Counted from the stretch's first letter, positions 24,092 to 33,121 are shown. The stretch is DNA of 64,000 nt from Stenotrophomonas africana (GCF_013004645.1 NZ_JABEME010000003.1:62001-126000); one strand, 5' to 3'. Numbers and translations are program-made. Notes: a model not told the origin generated them from the sequence alone.

Positions 24092-26328
24092 GGGTGATCT
24101 CCTGTGGAACGGGGTAGGGTGAAATGAATCGTGGCGCCCTTGCCGGGCTCGCCCTCGGCCCAGGTACGGCCGCCATGGCGGCCGATGATACGGCGGACAT
24201 TGGCCAGGCCGATGCCGGTGCCTTCGAACTCTTCGACGTGGTGCAGGCGCTGGAACACGCCGAACAGCTTGTCCACGTAGCGCATATCGAAGCCGCAGCC
24301 GTTGTCGCGCACGAAGAAGTGGTCTTCGTCGTCGTTGCGCTCGTGGCCAACCTCGATCATCGCGTGTTCGCGCTCGCGGGTGAACTTGATTGCGTTGGCC
24401 AGCAGGTTCTGCCAGACCAGGCGCAGCATCGTTGGGTCGGCTTCGACCTCCGGCAGCGGTGCGAGCGTCCACTGCACGTCGCGGCCGGTGTAGTCCAGGG
24501 CCAGGCTGCGGCGCACATCCTCGGCCAGCGCGGTCATGTCCAGCCGCACACGCCCCAGCGTGGAGCGCCCCATCTGCGAGAAGCTGAGCAGGTCATCCAC
24601 CAGAGTCCCCGCGGACTTGGCCGATTCAACGATCGTATCGAGGAAGCGGCGCTCGGTATCGTTCAGGCGTTCGCCCGCCGAGCTGCCCAGCAGTTCCGAA
24701 TAGCCGACGATGTGGCGGAACGGTGCGCGCAGATCATGGCTGACCGAGTAGGAGAAGGCTTCCAGTTCCTTGTTGCTGCGGAGCAGCTGCTCGTTCAGCT
24801 CGGCCATTTCCTCGGCCTTGCGCAGCACGATATCGACGATGGCCGTGCGCATTTCGTGTGCCGCGTCGCAGTCAGCGTCGCTCCACGGCAGGCTGCGCTG
24901 CTGCACGGTCTCCTTCCAGGCCTCGAACGAGTTGCGCGGGGACAGCGCCACGCCGGGCGCCGCGGCCTTGCGTGGGTCGCCGCCCCAGCGCACGGTGCGG
25001 ACCACTTCCGGGCGGAACCACATCAGGTAACTGTCATGCAGCTGCGAAATGGACACCGCCAGCAGGCCGCTGGCTACGTCGGCCAAGTGCGCGGCAGGCG
25101 GCCAGTCGGCTGCCAGGTGGTCGGTGCAGTAGGTTTCCTGGCCGGCCTGCTGCGTGGCCAGCCAATTCGCCAGGGCCAGCACGTCGCTGGCGGAAGGGCA
25201 CTCGCCGACACGCAGGCACTCGCCCTTGTGCACGATCGCTGCGCCGGCCGCGCCAGTCAGCGACAGCAGGCTGGCTTCGTCCTGGCGCAGGGCCGCCATG
25301 AATTCTTCGTCGCCGGCCATGCGACCCAGTAGTTTGACCAGTATCGAGCGACGGGCAACGCGCTCTTCGATCGCACGCGCACGCTCCTTCAACGCAATCT
25401 GCAGCGACAGGATCTGGCCCATGAACTCGCAGGCAGTGCGCACGTGGTAGGGCAGGCGGCGCGGCTGCACGGTGTGGCAGGACACCAGGCCCCACAAGCG
25501 ACCTTCATGCACCAGCGACACCGACATCGACGCGCCGGTACCCATGTTGCGCATGTAGTGCAGGTGCACCGGCGAGACGCTGCGCAGCACCGCCAGGCTC
25601 AGGTCGGTGGGCGGCGCGTCGCGATGGTCCTCGGCCCGCATCAGCGGGGCAGGGGTGTAGTTGTTGTCCGCGATCAGGCGGACCCTGTTGCGGCGGTAGA
25701 GTTCGCGGGCCTGCGCGGGAATGTCCGACTCGGGGAAGCGCAGGTCCAGGTAGGACGGCAACAGGCCGTTGCCATCCTCCGCCACCACCATACCGTTCCA
25801 GCCAGCATCGAACTGATAGACCAGGGTGCGGTCGAAGCCGGTGAGCCGGCGCATGTGCGCGGCCGCCAGCGTGCACAGGTCTTCCACCGTCGCCGCCGAT
25901 TCAATGCCGGTCATCAGTTCGCGGATGGCCGGATACAACTCTTCCAGTGAGCCCGGCTGGCCCGGGACCGGTGCTTCCAGCTCGACCAGCAGATCGGTGA
26001 CCGAACGGTGCACCAGCAACTGATGCCGGCCGTGGCCGTCCAGATGCACTGCACCGACGTGGGCACTGCTGCCGACCATGGCCTGCTGGAACAACCCCTG
26101 GAACGGGGCCAGCACCCCGCCCAGCACCTCGCTGACAGGCTGCATCAATGGCTCGCCAAACTGCTGCAGCAGCCCCGGGTGGCTGATGGCGCGCTCGCGC
26201 ACCAGCAGGGAGTGCGGCTCAACGACAAGAAGCACGCCGTACGGCTGGATCGCGCCGGGGGTGTGGATCGGTTCGCGCGCGCAGCCGGACAGGGCAGTGT
26301 CGTGCGCGGACTCAGCAGAAGGCATCAA
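24088..26328 (-). CDS. bphP: bacteriophytochrome histidine kinase
   Basis: A 746-residue red/far-red photoreceptor. The biliverdin-attachment cysteine is C16 (LSGCAREPIHTPGAIQPYG), in a PAS_2 domain. The GAF domain carries the chromophore-pocket motif FPESDIPAQARELY (about residue 195) and LHYMRNMGTGASMSVSLV. A PHY domain follows, then HisKA with YSVSHDLRAPFRHIVGYSELL (about 528) and HATPase boxes NLLANAIKF and GTGIGLANV. Second gene after the heme oxygenase; overlaps the response regulator by four bases. All functional residues visible are intact, so it should be active. Confidence 0.95.
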   Translation of the reverse strand: MMPSAESAHDTALSGCAREPIHTPGAIQPYGVLLVVEPHSLLVRERAISHPGLLQQFGEPLMQPVSEVLGGVLAPFQGLFQQAMVGSSAHVGAVHLDGHGRHQLLVHRSVTDLLVELEAPVPGQPGSLEELYPAIRELMTGIESAATVEDLCTLAAAHMRRLTGFDRTLVYQFDAGWNGMVVAEDGNGLLPSYLDLRFPESDIPAQARELYRRNRVRLIADNNYTPAPLMRAEDHRDAPPTDLSLAVLRSVSPVHLHYMRNMGTGASMSVSLVHEGRLWGLVSCHTVQPRRLPYHVRTACEFMGQILSLQIALKERARAIEERVARRSILVKLLGRMAGDEEFMAALRQDEASLLSLTGAAGAAIVHKGECLRVGECPSASDVLALANWLATQQAGQETYCTDHLAADWPPAAHLADVASGLLAVSISQLHDSYLMWFRPEVVRTVRWGGDPRKAAAPGVALSPRNSFEAWKETVQQRSLPWSDADCDAAHEMRTAIVDIVLRKAEEMAELNEQLLRSNKELEAFSYSVSHDLRAPFRHIVGYSELLGSSAGERLNDTERRFLDTIVESAKSAGTLVDDLLSFSQMGRSTLGRVRLDMTALAEDVRRSLALDYTGRDVQWTLAPLPEVEADPTMLRLVWQNLLANAIKFTREREHAMIEVGHERNDDEDHFFVRDNGCGFDMRYVDKLFGVFQRLHHVEEFEGTGIGLANVRRIIGRHGGRTWAEGEPGKGATIHFTLPRSTGDHP

Positions 26329-26442
26329 GGGCGAGACTCACGATTCGTGGATGGCTGGAAAGCCCAGTGATACATCCGGTATCCATGGATGGTGAAGCAA
26401 AAGTGTGCATCCGCATACCACCACGTGTACGTGAAAGGCATT

Positions 26443-27027
26443 TCATTCAAACCTGAATTCTTCATCTACGCACCGGCGGACGAACTGGAAGGCGTCTGTC
26501 GCGGCTACGCAGGCCTGCGCGCGCTCGTCGGCACTTAAAACGAGCGCATCCAATCCGTCGCGCTCGCGTCTCCAGCACTCCGCCACGCCCAGTTCGGACG
26601 GGCGCAGGTGACGCGCTCCGTAGCCGGCATGAAGCTGCAACGCCGCGGCCATCTTCAACAGCACGGCGGCACCGAGCGTTGAGCCCTCCGCCACATAGCG
26701 CCAGCCCACCGCGGCCGCCTTCGAGAACGCGTGCGGCTGCGGTCGCCACGCGTGGGGTACCGGCACGATCGCGCCCAGATCACGAAGGTCCTCTTCGATC
26801 AGCGCCAAGCGGGCCGTGCCCGGATCCCACATCCGGTACAGCGGCGCAATGGTGTGGTGGAAGTGCCACTGCACGCGCAGGAAGCCGAGGTAGCGCTGGC
26901 GCGACGCGAAGATGTGCTGGTGCAACAGATGCTGGTCGAGGCGAGCATGGACCGTTCGCGTGTGTTCCTTCAGCGCGACGCTGAGCGCAACGTGATCAGG
27001 CTGTGCTGGCAAGATGGGAGTAGGCAT
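26443..27027 (-). CDS. bphO: bacteriophytochrome-associated heme oxygenase
   Basis: A 194-residue alpha-helical enzyme that cleaves heme to biliverdin, the chromophore of the phytochrome encoded 115 bases downstream. The N-terminus (LSVALKEHTRTVHARLDQHLL) contains the proximal-histidine helix, and WRYVAEGSTLGAAVLLKMAA is the distal helix with the conserved YVxEGSxLGG-like block. Start MPTPILP at 27027 is chosen because the open frame beyond it does not resemble the family. The gap to bphP contains a CACGT-GT-ACGTG inverted repeat (26422-26433) of unknown meaning. Confidence 0.85.
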   Translation of the reverse strand: MPTPILPAQPDHVALSVALKEHTRTVHARLDQHLLHQHIFASRQRYLGFLRVQWHFHHTIAPLYRMWDPGTARLALIEEDLRDLGAIVPVPHAWRPQPHAFSKAAAVGWRYVAEGSTLGAAVLLKMAAALQLHAGYGARHLRPSELGVAECWRRERDGLDALVLSADERAQACVAATDAFQFVRRCVDEEFRFE

Positions 27028-27148
27028 CGGCGCGCAGCCTAGCAGACTCGGGCGTAAAGGCTGGCAGGGGTTTCGCAGTCGGTACATCTGAACTGCACGC
27101 CGGCTCGACAACGATTGCCCTACGGTGACTCCACTCTCCCTGGATGCC

Positions 27149-27448
27149 ATGCCCGTGAACCTGCAGACCGTGCCCGCGACCCCGTACCGCATGCTCCCTG
27201 ACAGCTGCCAGTTTGAACTGCTGGATGTGGATGCACTGCAGGATCCTGCCAGTGGCCGCCTGTTGCATCTGTACTCGCTGGTCGCCCGCTGCCTGTCCTG
27301 CGAGACGGTCTTCAAGGCAGAAGAAGGGCAGGGCCTGGTCAGCCATACCGCGGCGCGGGTGGTGCGATGCCCCACCGGCTGCGGCCAGCAGGCATTCAAG
27401 CCGGCGCTGCTGCGGTCATGGCGCCCGCAGGCCATTGCCCAGGCCTGA
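27149..27448 (+). CDS. small cysteine-rich protein of unknown function
   Basis: A 99-residue protein, divergent from bphO. Two cysteine pairs are visible: CLSC (about 52-55) and CPTGC (about 78-82), spaced like a zinc-ribbon or treble-clef fold. The first half (YRMLPDSCQFELLDVDALQDPASGRLLHLYSL) holds another cysteine. No family recognised. ATG 27149 is preferred over the GTG at 27125. It ends 24 bases before the stop of the convergent TspO gene. Confidence 0.65.
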   Translation: MPVNLQTVPATPYRMLPDSCQFELLDVDALQDPASGRLLHLYSLVARCLSCETVFKAEEGQGLVSHTAARVVRCPTGCGQQAFKPALLRSWRPQAIAQA

Positions 27449-27472
27449 GCGGAAGACAGTCCTGTCACGTTG

Positions 27473-27958
27473 TTACAGCAGCCCGGGATTGGCTCGCCAG
27501 ACCGCGAAGTTGAGTGCCGAAGCAAACGAGATCCAGGCAAGGTAGGGAAGCAGCAGCACCGCCGCGACCGGGCGGATGCGCGCAAACGCGACGATCGTTG
27601 CGCACACCAGCACAATCAACACAAGAATGTCAGCGAAGGCGAGGGCGCCCAGCCTCCAGCCGAAGAACAGCCAGCTCCACAGCGCGTTGACGGCCAGTTG
27701 CAGCAGATAGAGCACCAATGCCGGTCGTGCGCCTCGCCAGCCACGTTCGCGCCAGGCCAGCCACGCGGCAAGCGCCATCATGGCGTAGAGCAGCGTCCAC
27801 ACCGGACCAAACACGCTGGCCGGTGGCGCCCAGGTGGGAAGGGCGAGGGTGGCATAGAAGCTGGCGGCCGATGTGGATGCCCACGCGCCCAAGGCGGCCA
27901 CGACGAAGGTGATCGCCACCCATCCCAGAAGTCCGGAAACCTGTGAACTCCGCTTCAT
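27473..27958 (-). CDS. tspO: TspO/MBR (tryptophan-rich sensory protein) family membrane protein
   Basis: About 161 residues and five membrane helices. Family blocks present: YATLALPTWAPPASVFGPVWTLLYAMMALAAWLAW, then LVLYLLQLAVNALWSWLFFGWR, and PYLAWISFASALNFAVWRAN at the C-terminus; the tryptophan and proline positions fit TspO. These proteins bind tetrapyrroles and regulate or degrade porphyrins in response to light and oxygen. That suits the neighbouring heme-oxygenase/phytochrome block, though it is a separate transcript. Start MKRSSQVSG at 27958 is chosen; TTG/ATG further upstream (27982) is possible. Confidence 0.85.
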   Translation of the reverse strand: MKRSSQVSGLLGWVAITFVVAALGAWASTSAASFYATLALPTWAPPASVFGPVWTLLYAMMALAAWLAWRERGWRGARPALVLYLLQLAVNALWSWLFFGWRLGALAFADILVLIVLVCATIVAFARIRPVAAVLLLPYLAWISFASALNFAVWRANPGLL

Positions 27959-28030
27959 ACCGTGCAGCTCCGTGATGCGCATGCTCGCGTATACGCACAG
28001 AGGCCGCGAATGGATGCAGGTTGCGGGCGT

Positions 28031-30226
28031 TCAGTCCGAAGAGCTGGCGGTACCCGTTCCCTGGCTCGCTGGCAGCAGCGAAGGCCGTTGATCAAACCAC
28101 TCGCGTGCCTTGGCCAGATGCCATTGGCGCTGGTCACCGTCCAGTTCGATCCCCGCACCCAGCAGTCCCCACCGAAGATAGAGATCACCGCGTTTGCGCT
28201 GTTCGAGCAGATCCAGCCGCGCGCGTACCGACAGGCGATCGTTCTCGGCCTGCAGCCCATCGATGACCAGATGGCCAGGGCGCCAGCGCAGCGTCGCCTG
28301 GGCCTGCACCTGGCCGGAGTCCAGCAGGGACAGGGTCCAGCGCGGGTAGTCGGTGCGCTCTGCGAACAGCGCCAGCAACGGTCGTGCATCGCTGAGATCC
28401 AGATCCGTGGTGGCGTCCACCTGGAACGGCGACTGCGCATCGATACGACCACGCTTGAAGACCGCGCGGCCTTTCCATGCAGTCGAGCCCTGCGTGCCCG
28501 CCACCTGCACGTTGCGCAGCTCGACCGTGGTGCCGGACAGATCGAAATGACGCTGGTTGAAGTCACCACGGCGCAGGGTTGCGTTCACGTCGACGTCGCC
28601 GCCCATGTCCAGTCCCGCCACCTTGGCACTGGCGTTGCGTCCCAGCAGCCGGGCCGTGCCATGGCCGACGCGCCCGTCGGTGTCGAGGGTCGCGTCACCG
28701 CTCAGGGTGCCAGTGCCACGGAGCAGTCGAACCTGTGGCGAGCCAAGGTAGCGGTTGTAGGCGGTCAGATCAGGAATGGTTGCTTCCTTGAAGCGCAGCT
28801 GGGCGCGGACACCTTTGCGCAGTTCCTGCAGGCGGCCATCGCCGGTCAGGTCGAGGGCCAGATCACGGCCGTCGAACAGGCGCACGTCCTTGGCATCGGT
28901 TGGCCGCGCAGTGAATCGCGGCAAGCGGACGGCCAGCCGTGCCTGATTGGGGCTGCCGGCCTTCAACTCGCCATGGGCGCTGGCCGTTCCCGCCAGGCGC
29001 ACGCCGGCGACTTCGGCGACGGCCTCGGCGGCGGGGATGTCCACGGTGCTGCCTTCGATCAGCTCGCCGTTGCGAAGCTGCAGGTCCGCCTTCAGCGTGC
29101 CGCCGCCATCCAGCTGCAGCCATGGCTTGCGCACGAACAGGGCAGGGATCCAGTTGAGCGAGGTGAATGACCATTCGCCGCGCACGGTGCCCGAGCTGCG
29201 TTCCAGCAGCCGGGCAGGCGCCTGGAACGGGATGTCGCGCCCGCTGATGTGCAGATCCGCATCCACTTCGCTACCCGAGCCGCGACGCATGGGCAGGCGC
29301 GCCTGCAGGCGCAGGTCGTTGGCCACGTTGAGCTGCAGGGCCAGCAGGCCGCGATCCGGGGCACCATCGCCCAGGTGGAGCGGCACCTGCCAGAGCGCGT
29401 GGTCGCCGGGCTGGAGCTGACCGTCGATCATGTGGAGCGTCAGCTGGAGGCGTCCAGGCACCGGAGCACTGGAAATCTTCGGCGTGGCGACATCAGTGTC
29501 CATCCGCAGGCCCTGGCTGCGGGCATCAACCTCGAGCTGGGCATGTAGCAGTTTCAGCTTGGCCAGGCCTGGCGCCTGGTCCCGATAGTGGCGCGGATAG
29601 CTGAAGCGCGCAGTGAGATCCATGTCGCCCAGCAGCTGCACACCGTCAAAGCTGGTGTCCGCATCGCTGAACGCAACCTCGGATTCAAACAGTTCCGACG
29701 GCCCACCGCGCAGCTGCTTCAGGAACCCCACGGTACCCTGGCCCTTGCCGATGATCAGCAGCTTGCCGAAGCGTGCGCTGCGGATGCTGTCGCTGTGGAT
29801 GGCGTTGAAACGCAGGGTCCAGCCCTGGTCGCTGCGCGGCGGTGAAGGGATGGCCTCTTCGACGCGGCTGATCTCGGCGGAAACTCCGGTGGCCTGCAGC
29901 CTTGGCACCCGCACCTCGCGCTGGAACAGGGGCAGCACCGCCAATCGGGCGCTGGCGCGGTCTGCATGCAACACGTAGACGGTGTGGTTCACGTGGCCGC
30001 GCATGTGCACGTTCCAGGCGATCACGTGGCCGGGCAACAGCGTAATGGCCGGCCCAGTGGTCATTACGAACTTGTGCGGCTTGCGGTTGGTGACCTGGTC
30101 GAACAGGGGTGTGTTGAGGAAGATGTTGCCGGCCAGCAGGTACAGCAGGTAGATGCCCAGCAGGACGTAGGCAGGAACGCGCCATCGACGAAGCCGGTGC
30201 GGGATGTGCGCGGAAACAGGGGGCAT
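28031..30226 (-). CDS. AsmA/YhdP-like membrane-anchored protein
   Basis: A 731-residue protein with one N-terminal membrane helix (AYVLLGIYLLYLLAGNIFLN, about 19-38) and a large periplasmic part of repeated beta strands. The recurrent pattern of short hydrophobic strands and phrases such as RVGHGTARLLGRNASAKVAGLDMGGDVDVNATLRRGDF resembles the repeating beta-groove of AsmA, YhdP and TamB proteins, which move phospholipids across the periplasm. No formal domain can be assigned by eye. Stand-alone gene; 72 bases from the TspO start. Confidence 0.65.
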   Translation of the reverse strand: MPPVSAHIPHRLRRWRVPAYVLLGIYLLYLLAGNIFLNTPLFDQVTNRKPHKFVMTTGPAITLLPGHVIAWNVHMRGHVNHTVYVLHADRASARLAVLPLFQREVRVPRLQATGVSAEISRVEEAIPSPPRSDQGWTLRFNAIHSDSIRSARFGKLLIIGKGQGTVGFLKQLRGGPSELFESEVAFSDADTSFDGVQLLGDMDLTARFSYPRHYRDQAPGLAKLKLLHAQLEVDARSQGLRMDTDVATPKISSAPVPGRLQLTLHMIDGQLQPGDHALWQVPLHLGDGAPDRGLLALQLNVANDLRLQARLPMRRGSGSEVDADLHISGRDIPFQAPARLLERSSGTVRGEWSFTSLNWIPALFVRKPWLQLDGGGTLKADLQLRNGELIEGSTVDIPAAEAVAEVAGVRLAGTASAHGELKAGSPNQARLAVRLPRFTARPTDAKDVRLFDGRDLALDLTGDGRLQELRKGVRAQLRFKEATIPDLTAYNRYLGSPQVRLLRGTGTLSGDATLDTDGRVGHGTARLLGRNASAKVAGLDMGGDVDVNATLRRGDFNQRHFDLSGTTVELRNVQVAGTQGSTAWKGRAVFKRGRIDAQSPFQVDATTDLDLSDARPLLALFAERTDYPRWTLSLLDSGQVQAQATLRWRPGHLVIDGLQAENDRLSVRARLDLLEQRKRGDLYLRWGLLGAGIELDGDQRQWHLAKAREWFDQRPSLLPASQGTGTASSSD

Positions 30227-30359
30227 TTACTGCTCAAAAGGTTGGAATTTCCTCAACTATTACGGAGCGGATGGCGGTGGCGCGTGAAGCAGCTACGGGG
30301 TCGAAGCTCGATTCTGGTAGTGTCCGGCCTGGTCACGACCACAGATCTGCAGGAGACGC

Positions 30360-30839
30360 ATGGAGATCCGGCCCGCCCGTGCAGGCGATTTCGAGGTGAT
30401 GTGGGGTATGTTCAAGACGGCCATTGCGACGCAGGATGCGCTGCCCTTTGCCGGCTCTTTCGCCGTCGAGACGTTTCGCGCGCATTGGTTCCAGGTCCAG
30501 GCACCTCATGTGGCTGTGCTGGAGGGCCGGGTGGTGGGCATGTACAAGATGGGCCCGAACTTCCCTGATCTGGGGGCGCACGTGGCCAGCGCCACGTATG
30601 TGGTGGATGCGCCGGAACAAGGGCAAGGCGTGGGCCGGGCGCTGGTGGAACACAGCCTGGAGCGGGCGAGGGCGGAAGGATTCCTGGCCATGCAGTTCAA
30701 TTACGTAGTCAGTACCAACGGCCCGGCCGTGGCGCTGTACCGGAAGCTGGGGTTCGATGTGGTCGGGACGTTACCGAAGGCGTTCCGGCACGGTCAGTTG
30801 GGGTTGGTCGATGTCTTCGTGATGCACAGGTTCCTGTAG
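30360..30839 (+). CDS. GNAT family N-acetyltransferase
   Basis: A complete 159-residue GNAT enzyme. It starts MEIRPARAGDFEVMW, has the strand VAVLEGRVVGMYKM, the acetyl-CoA pyrophosphate loop EQGQGVGRALVEHSLERARAEGF (Q/RxxGxG/A pattern), and the closing ...NGPAVALYRKLGFDVVGTLPKAFRHG. It transfers an acetyl group to an unknown amine; closest in style to RimI/L-amino-acid acetyltransferases. Stand-alone and convergent with the kinase gene that follows. Confidence 0.85.
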   Translation: MEIRPARAGDFEVMWGMFKTAIATQDALPFAGSFAVETFRAHWFQVQAPHVAVLEGRVVGMYKMGPNFPDLGAHVASATYVVDAPEQGQGVGRALVEHSLERARAEGFLAMQFNYVVSTNGPAVALYRKLGFDVVGTLPKAFRHGQLGLVDVFVMHRFL

Positions 30840-30861
30840 TGCCGTCGCCGGGTCGGTCGCC

Positions 30862-31986
30862 TCAATCAGCGTTCTTTGGGAGCGTGATGACGAATGAAGT
30901 GCGACCATCCCGCCATCGTCCATGGACAGTGCCGCGGTGCGCGTGGCAGATTTCCCGCACCAGGAACAGGCCGAGGCCCAAGCTCGCGTGTTCGCCTTGT
31001 GACGCGTTGTGCGAGCCTCTGCGCAAGGGATCGAACAGACTGTTGAACGCTTCGTCCGATAGTTCGGTCCCGGTGTTGCTCACCGTGATCATGATCTGGT
31101 CGACGAGGCCCTCAAGGCTGATCCGCACATCGGTGCCGTGTTCGCCGTACTTTGCAGCGTTGGTCGTGAGGTTGTGAACCGCCTCGCGCAACGAAGAGGC
31201 GTCGAAGCAACCGCGGGCATCGCCTTCAGCCTCATACTTGATGGGGACGTGGGGCAGGGAAGCGCGAAGCAATTCGACTTCTTCGCCAAGCGATTGTGCA
31301 AGATCGCAGTCCACCGGATGAATGGCCATGCCATCGCCCAGCTTGCTGCGGCTGTAAGCCAGCAGGTCGTCGAGCAGCTTGTTCATGCGCATGCTGCCAT
31401 TGAGGATCCGCTCGGCCTGCCTGGACAATGCCGGATCCTGCAGTCCACTGGCCAGAGTGTCCGCCGAGAACATGACCGCTGCCAAAGGACCTCGGAGATC
31501 ATGCCCGAGCGCTGCCAGGAAGATCTGCCTCCAGGACTCGACCTCGGCAGAGAACTGAGCAAGGGATTCGGCGACCGCCTGATCGATGGCCTCATTGAAA
31601 CGAAGGATGTCATCGATCGATGAAGTGATCAGCTGCTGGTCGGATGCCCATCGCCGAAGTACCGAAGCCCGGAGTGCTCGATACTCGGCCACCATCTGGT
31701 TGAGGCCAAAGCCGGCGATGGCGCGGGTTCGGCCATGATAGGACGCGGCGGACTCGGGGCCGGGCTTCAACGGTGCAAGCCCGTGGGACTTTGCGATCTG
31801 CTGGGAGGCTGTCTGCGGCGATCTGAGATCGTCTACAACTGCCTGAAGAATCTGGGGAAGATGATTCCGAAGTTGCTTTACGCTGAACTCGACAGTATCG
31901 GGCGCCTGCGTTTCGGCGAATGCCACCGCGTCTTCCAGGATTTCCCGCGCATTCCGTTCGATAAAATCAGCCAGGCGCATCGCCAA
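30862..31986 (-). CDS. soluble sensor histidine kinase with an RsbRD-like N-terminal domain
   Basis: A 374-residue kinase with no membrane segment. Residues 1-150 are an all-helical sensor starting LADFIERNAREILEDAVAFAETQAPD, reminiscent of RsbRD_N or globin-like stress sensors. HisKA follows with LAALGHDLRGPLAAVMFSADTLA (about 168), and HATPase with NLTTNAAKYGEHG and ASLGLGLFLVREICHAHRG. No response regulator is adjacent, so it is an orphan kinase. It is the last chromosomal gene before the dif site and prophage. Confidence 0.8.
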   Translation of the reverse strand: MAMRLADFIERNAREILEDAVAFAETQAPDTVEFSVKQLRNHLPQILQAVVDDLRSPQTASQQIAKSHGLAPLKPGPESAASYHGRTRAIAGFGLNQMVAEYRALRASVLRRWASDQQLITSSIDDILRFNEAIDQAVAESLAQFSAEVESWRQIFLAALGHDLRGPLAAVMFSADTLASGLQDPALSRQAERILNGSMRMNKLLDDLLAYSRSKLGDGMAIHPVDCDLAQSLGEEVELLRASLPHVPIKYEAEGDARGCFDASSLREAVHNLTTNAAKYGEHGTDVRISLEGLVDQIMITVSNTGTELSDEAFNSLFDPLRRGSHNASQGEHASLGLGLFLVREICHAHRGTVHGRWRDGRTSFVITLPKNAD

Positions 31987-32148
31987 ACCCGTCCTTAAGT
32001 GGTGCGTCGAGCCTACACCGGTGGGCCTGCATGCTGGGTGAGAAGGTTGGCGCCGTGGAGCCTGGTTCTGGGGGCGTTGGGAGGGTTACTGAAGGGGGCA
32101 GCATACGGCCAGGACTGGACTGCTTGGGGTTCGTCTAGGCAGACCTCT

Positions 32149-32176
32149 TTGTAACATAATATACATTATGCGAAAT
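32149..32176 (-). other. dif: chromosomal dif site (left prophage junction)
   Basis: Read on the minus strand the 28-mer has the XerC arm ATTTCGCATAA, the central TGTATA and the XerD arm TTATGTTACAA, matching the E. coli dif layout (GCGCATAA-TGTATA-TTATGTTAA) with few changes. Both recombinase arms look intact, so chromosome-dimer resolution should still work. dif lies at the replication terminus, which places this window in the ter region. The filamentous prophage begins immediately to its right. Confidence 0.9.
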
Positions 32177-32287
32177 GCTGTATCGGGCGTGATCCGGTTC
32201 GTGGGCTCGGCTTGGCAATGGCTCCGCCTCTGGCTTGGCTCTTGCCTCCCTGTTGGCTCCCCCGACAAGGATGAGCTTGCAGCATGA
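32177..32287 (+). pseudogene. detached 3' end of the phage HTH regulator gene
   Basis: In the frame that enters from the attachment site (TAC ATT ATG CGA AAT) this stretch encodes AVSGVIRFVGSAWQWLRLW, then LGSCLPVGSPDKDELAA and a TGA at 32285-32287. Joining it to the 5' part at 39398-39757 across the attachment site restores one uninterrupted gene in the circular phage. Its stop overlaps the ATG of the next gene (ATGA), so the two are coupled in the phage. The Trp-rich segment looks like a membrane-associated tail. As integrated, this piece has no start of its own. Confidence 0.75.
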
Positions 32288-32655
32288 TCGAGATCGATCC
32301 GTATGACCGAACTGACCTAACCGGCCCTTGGGCCGGTTTCGGCTTCCAAGCTGGGCATATGTTCACCCCTGAAGGTCACCAGCTGGAACCCTGCGATATG
32401 GCCTGGTGGTCTCTGACCTGCAACATTGCGCGGGAATGGCGGCTGATGATGGCCGAGGCTCGCACAGACTTGGCCGAACGATCGGCTCCGGCCTCCACGG
32501 GATCCGCGACGGCGAAATCCGGCGTGATCTACCTTGCCGAAGTCCTCAGAATTCGCCGAGAACGGCGGCTGGCCGGATGTGGACCGGGTTCCGACGCCGA
32601 GCCCTCCAATGTGGTCTATCTGAGTCGTGGGCCAAGGCCCCGCCAGCGCGTGTGA
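32284..32655 (+). CDS. small phage protein resembling DUF3653 regulators
   Basis: A 123-residue protein. The pattern GPWAGFGFQAGHMFTPEGHQLEPCDMAWW, followed by a helical segment and a C-terminal VIYLAEVLRIRRERR, resembles DUF3653-type phage proteins found in xanthomonad filamentous phages; some are thought to act in regulation. In the phage circle it is translationally coupled to the split HTH regulator upstream. After integration its promoter would be separated by 7.5 kb. A related but decayed copy lies at 41957-42199. Confidence 0.6.
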   Translation: MIEIDPYDRTDLTGPWAGFGFQAGHMFTPEGHQLEPCDMAWWSLTCNIAREWRLMMAEARTDLAERSAPASTGSATAKSGVIYLAEVLRIRRERRLAGCGPGSDAEPSNVVYLSRGPRPRQRV

Positions 32656-32683
32656 GGCGCTTCCGTAGGGGCGCTGCCCCTAC
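32648..32683. repeat. 36-bp hairpin repeat, left copy
   Basis: Contains a perfect stem GTAGGGGC / GCCCCTAC (32665-32672, 32676-32683) with a three-base loop, preceded by GCGTGTGAGGCGCTTCC. A 34/36 identical copy occurs at 42142-42177 in the neighbouring element, also directly after a DUF3653-like frame. It lies between convergent genes and may be a bidirectional terminator or a recombination boundary. Confidence 0.8.
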
Positions 32684-32692
32684 ACCCCGAAA

Positions 32693-33121
32693 TCACTGCT
32701 CGCGGCAACGTTGCCAGCCACCGGCAGGCGCGGAGACTTGTTCCCAACCATTTCGGAGCTTCCGAAACGCTTGGCCGCCGATGCAGGCGAATCCCGAGCG
32801 CTTGGCGGCATCGCTCCCGAGTGAAGGCAGCGACACGACGCTACCGGATGGCCCGGGGCGCCCGGCGCGACGTGCTTCGTCCTGGAGAGTGCTTGCCTCA
32901 ATACCGTCGCAGTACAGCTTCATGCCTGGGTGAGGATGATTCGGCCAACGATACTGCTCGCAGTTGAATGGCGTCGTGGTCTTTGCCATCGAATTGTGCG
33001 CGGCCTTCGGGGCTGCTGGGATGGGCTTTGGCGCGGGGCCTCTCGCCGAATGTATCTGCTGCGCTGAAGCTGAGGTGGCAACGGCCAACAGTACGCACAG
33101 CGCCCCAAGTCGAATATCCAT
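32693..33121 (-). CDS. secreted cargo protein of the prophage, unknown function
   Basis: A 142-residue protein with a clear Sec signal peptide (MDIRLGALCVLLAVATSASA). The mature part is proline-rich, then has cysteines in FNCEQYRWP, KLYCDG, GFACIGGQ and WQRCREQ, probably paired as disulfides in the periplasm. The last 35 residues (CIGGQAFRKLRNGWEQ) resemble small exported phage or host proteins with a 'CxxGxxxxKxxNGW' end. It sits in the variable slot between the hairpin repeat and the palindrome next to zot, where non-essential cargo is expected. Confidence 0.7.
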   Translation of the reverse strand: MDIRLGALCVLLAVATSASAQQIHSARGPAPKPIPAAPKAAHNSMAKTTTPFNCEQYRWPNHPHPGMKLYCDGIEASTLQDEARRAGRPGPSGSVVSLPSLGSDAAKRSGFACIGGQAFRKLRNGWEQVSAPAGGWQRCREQ

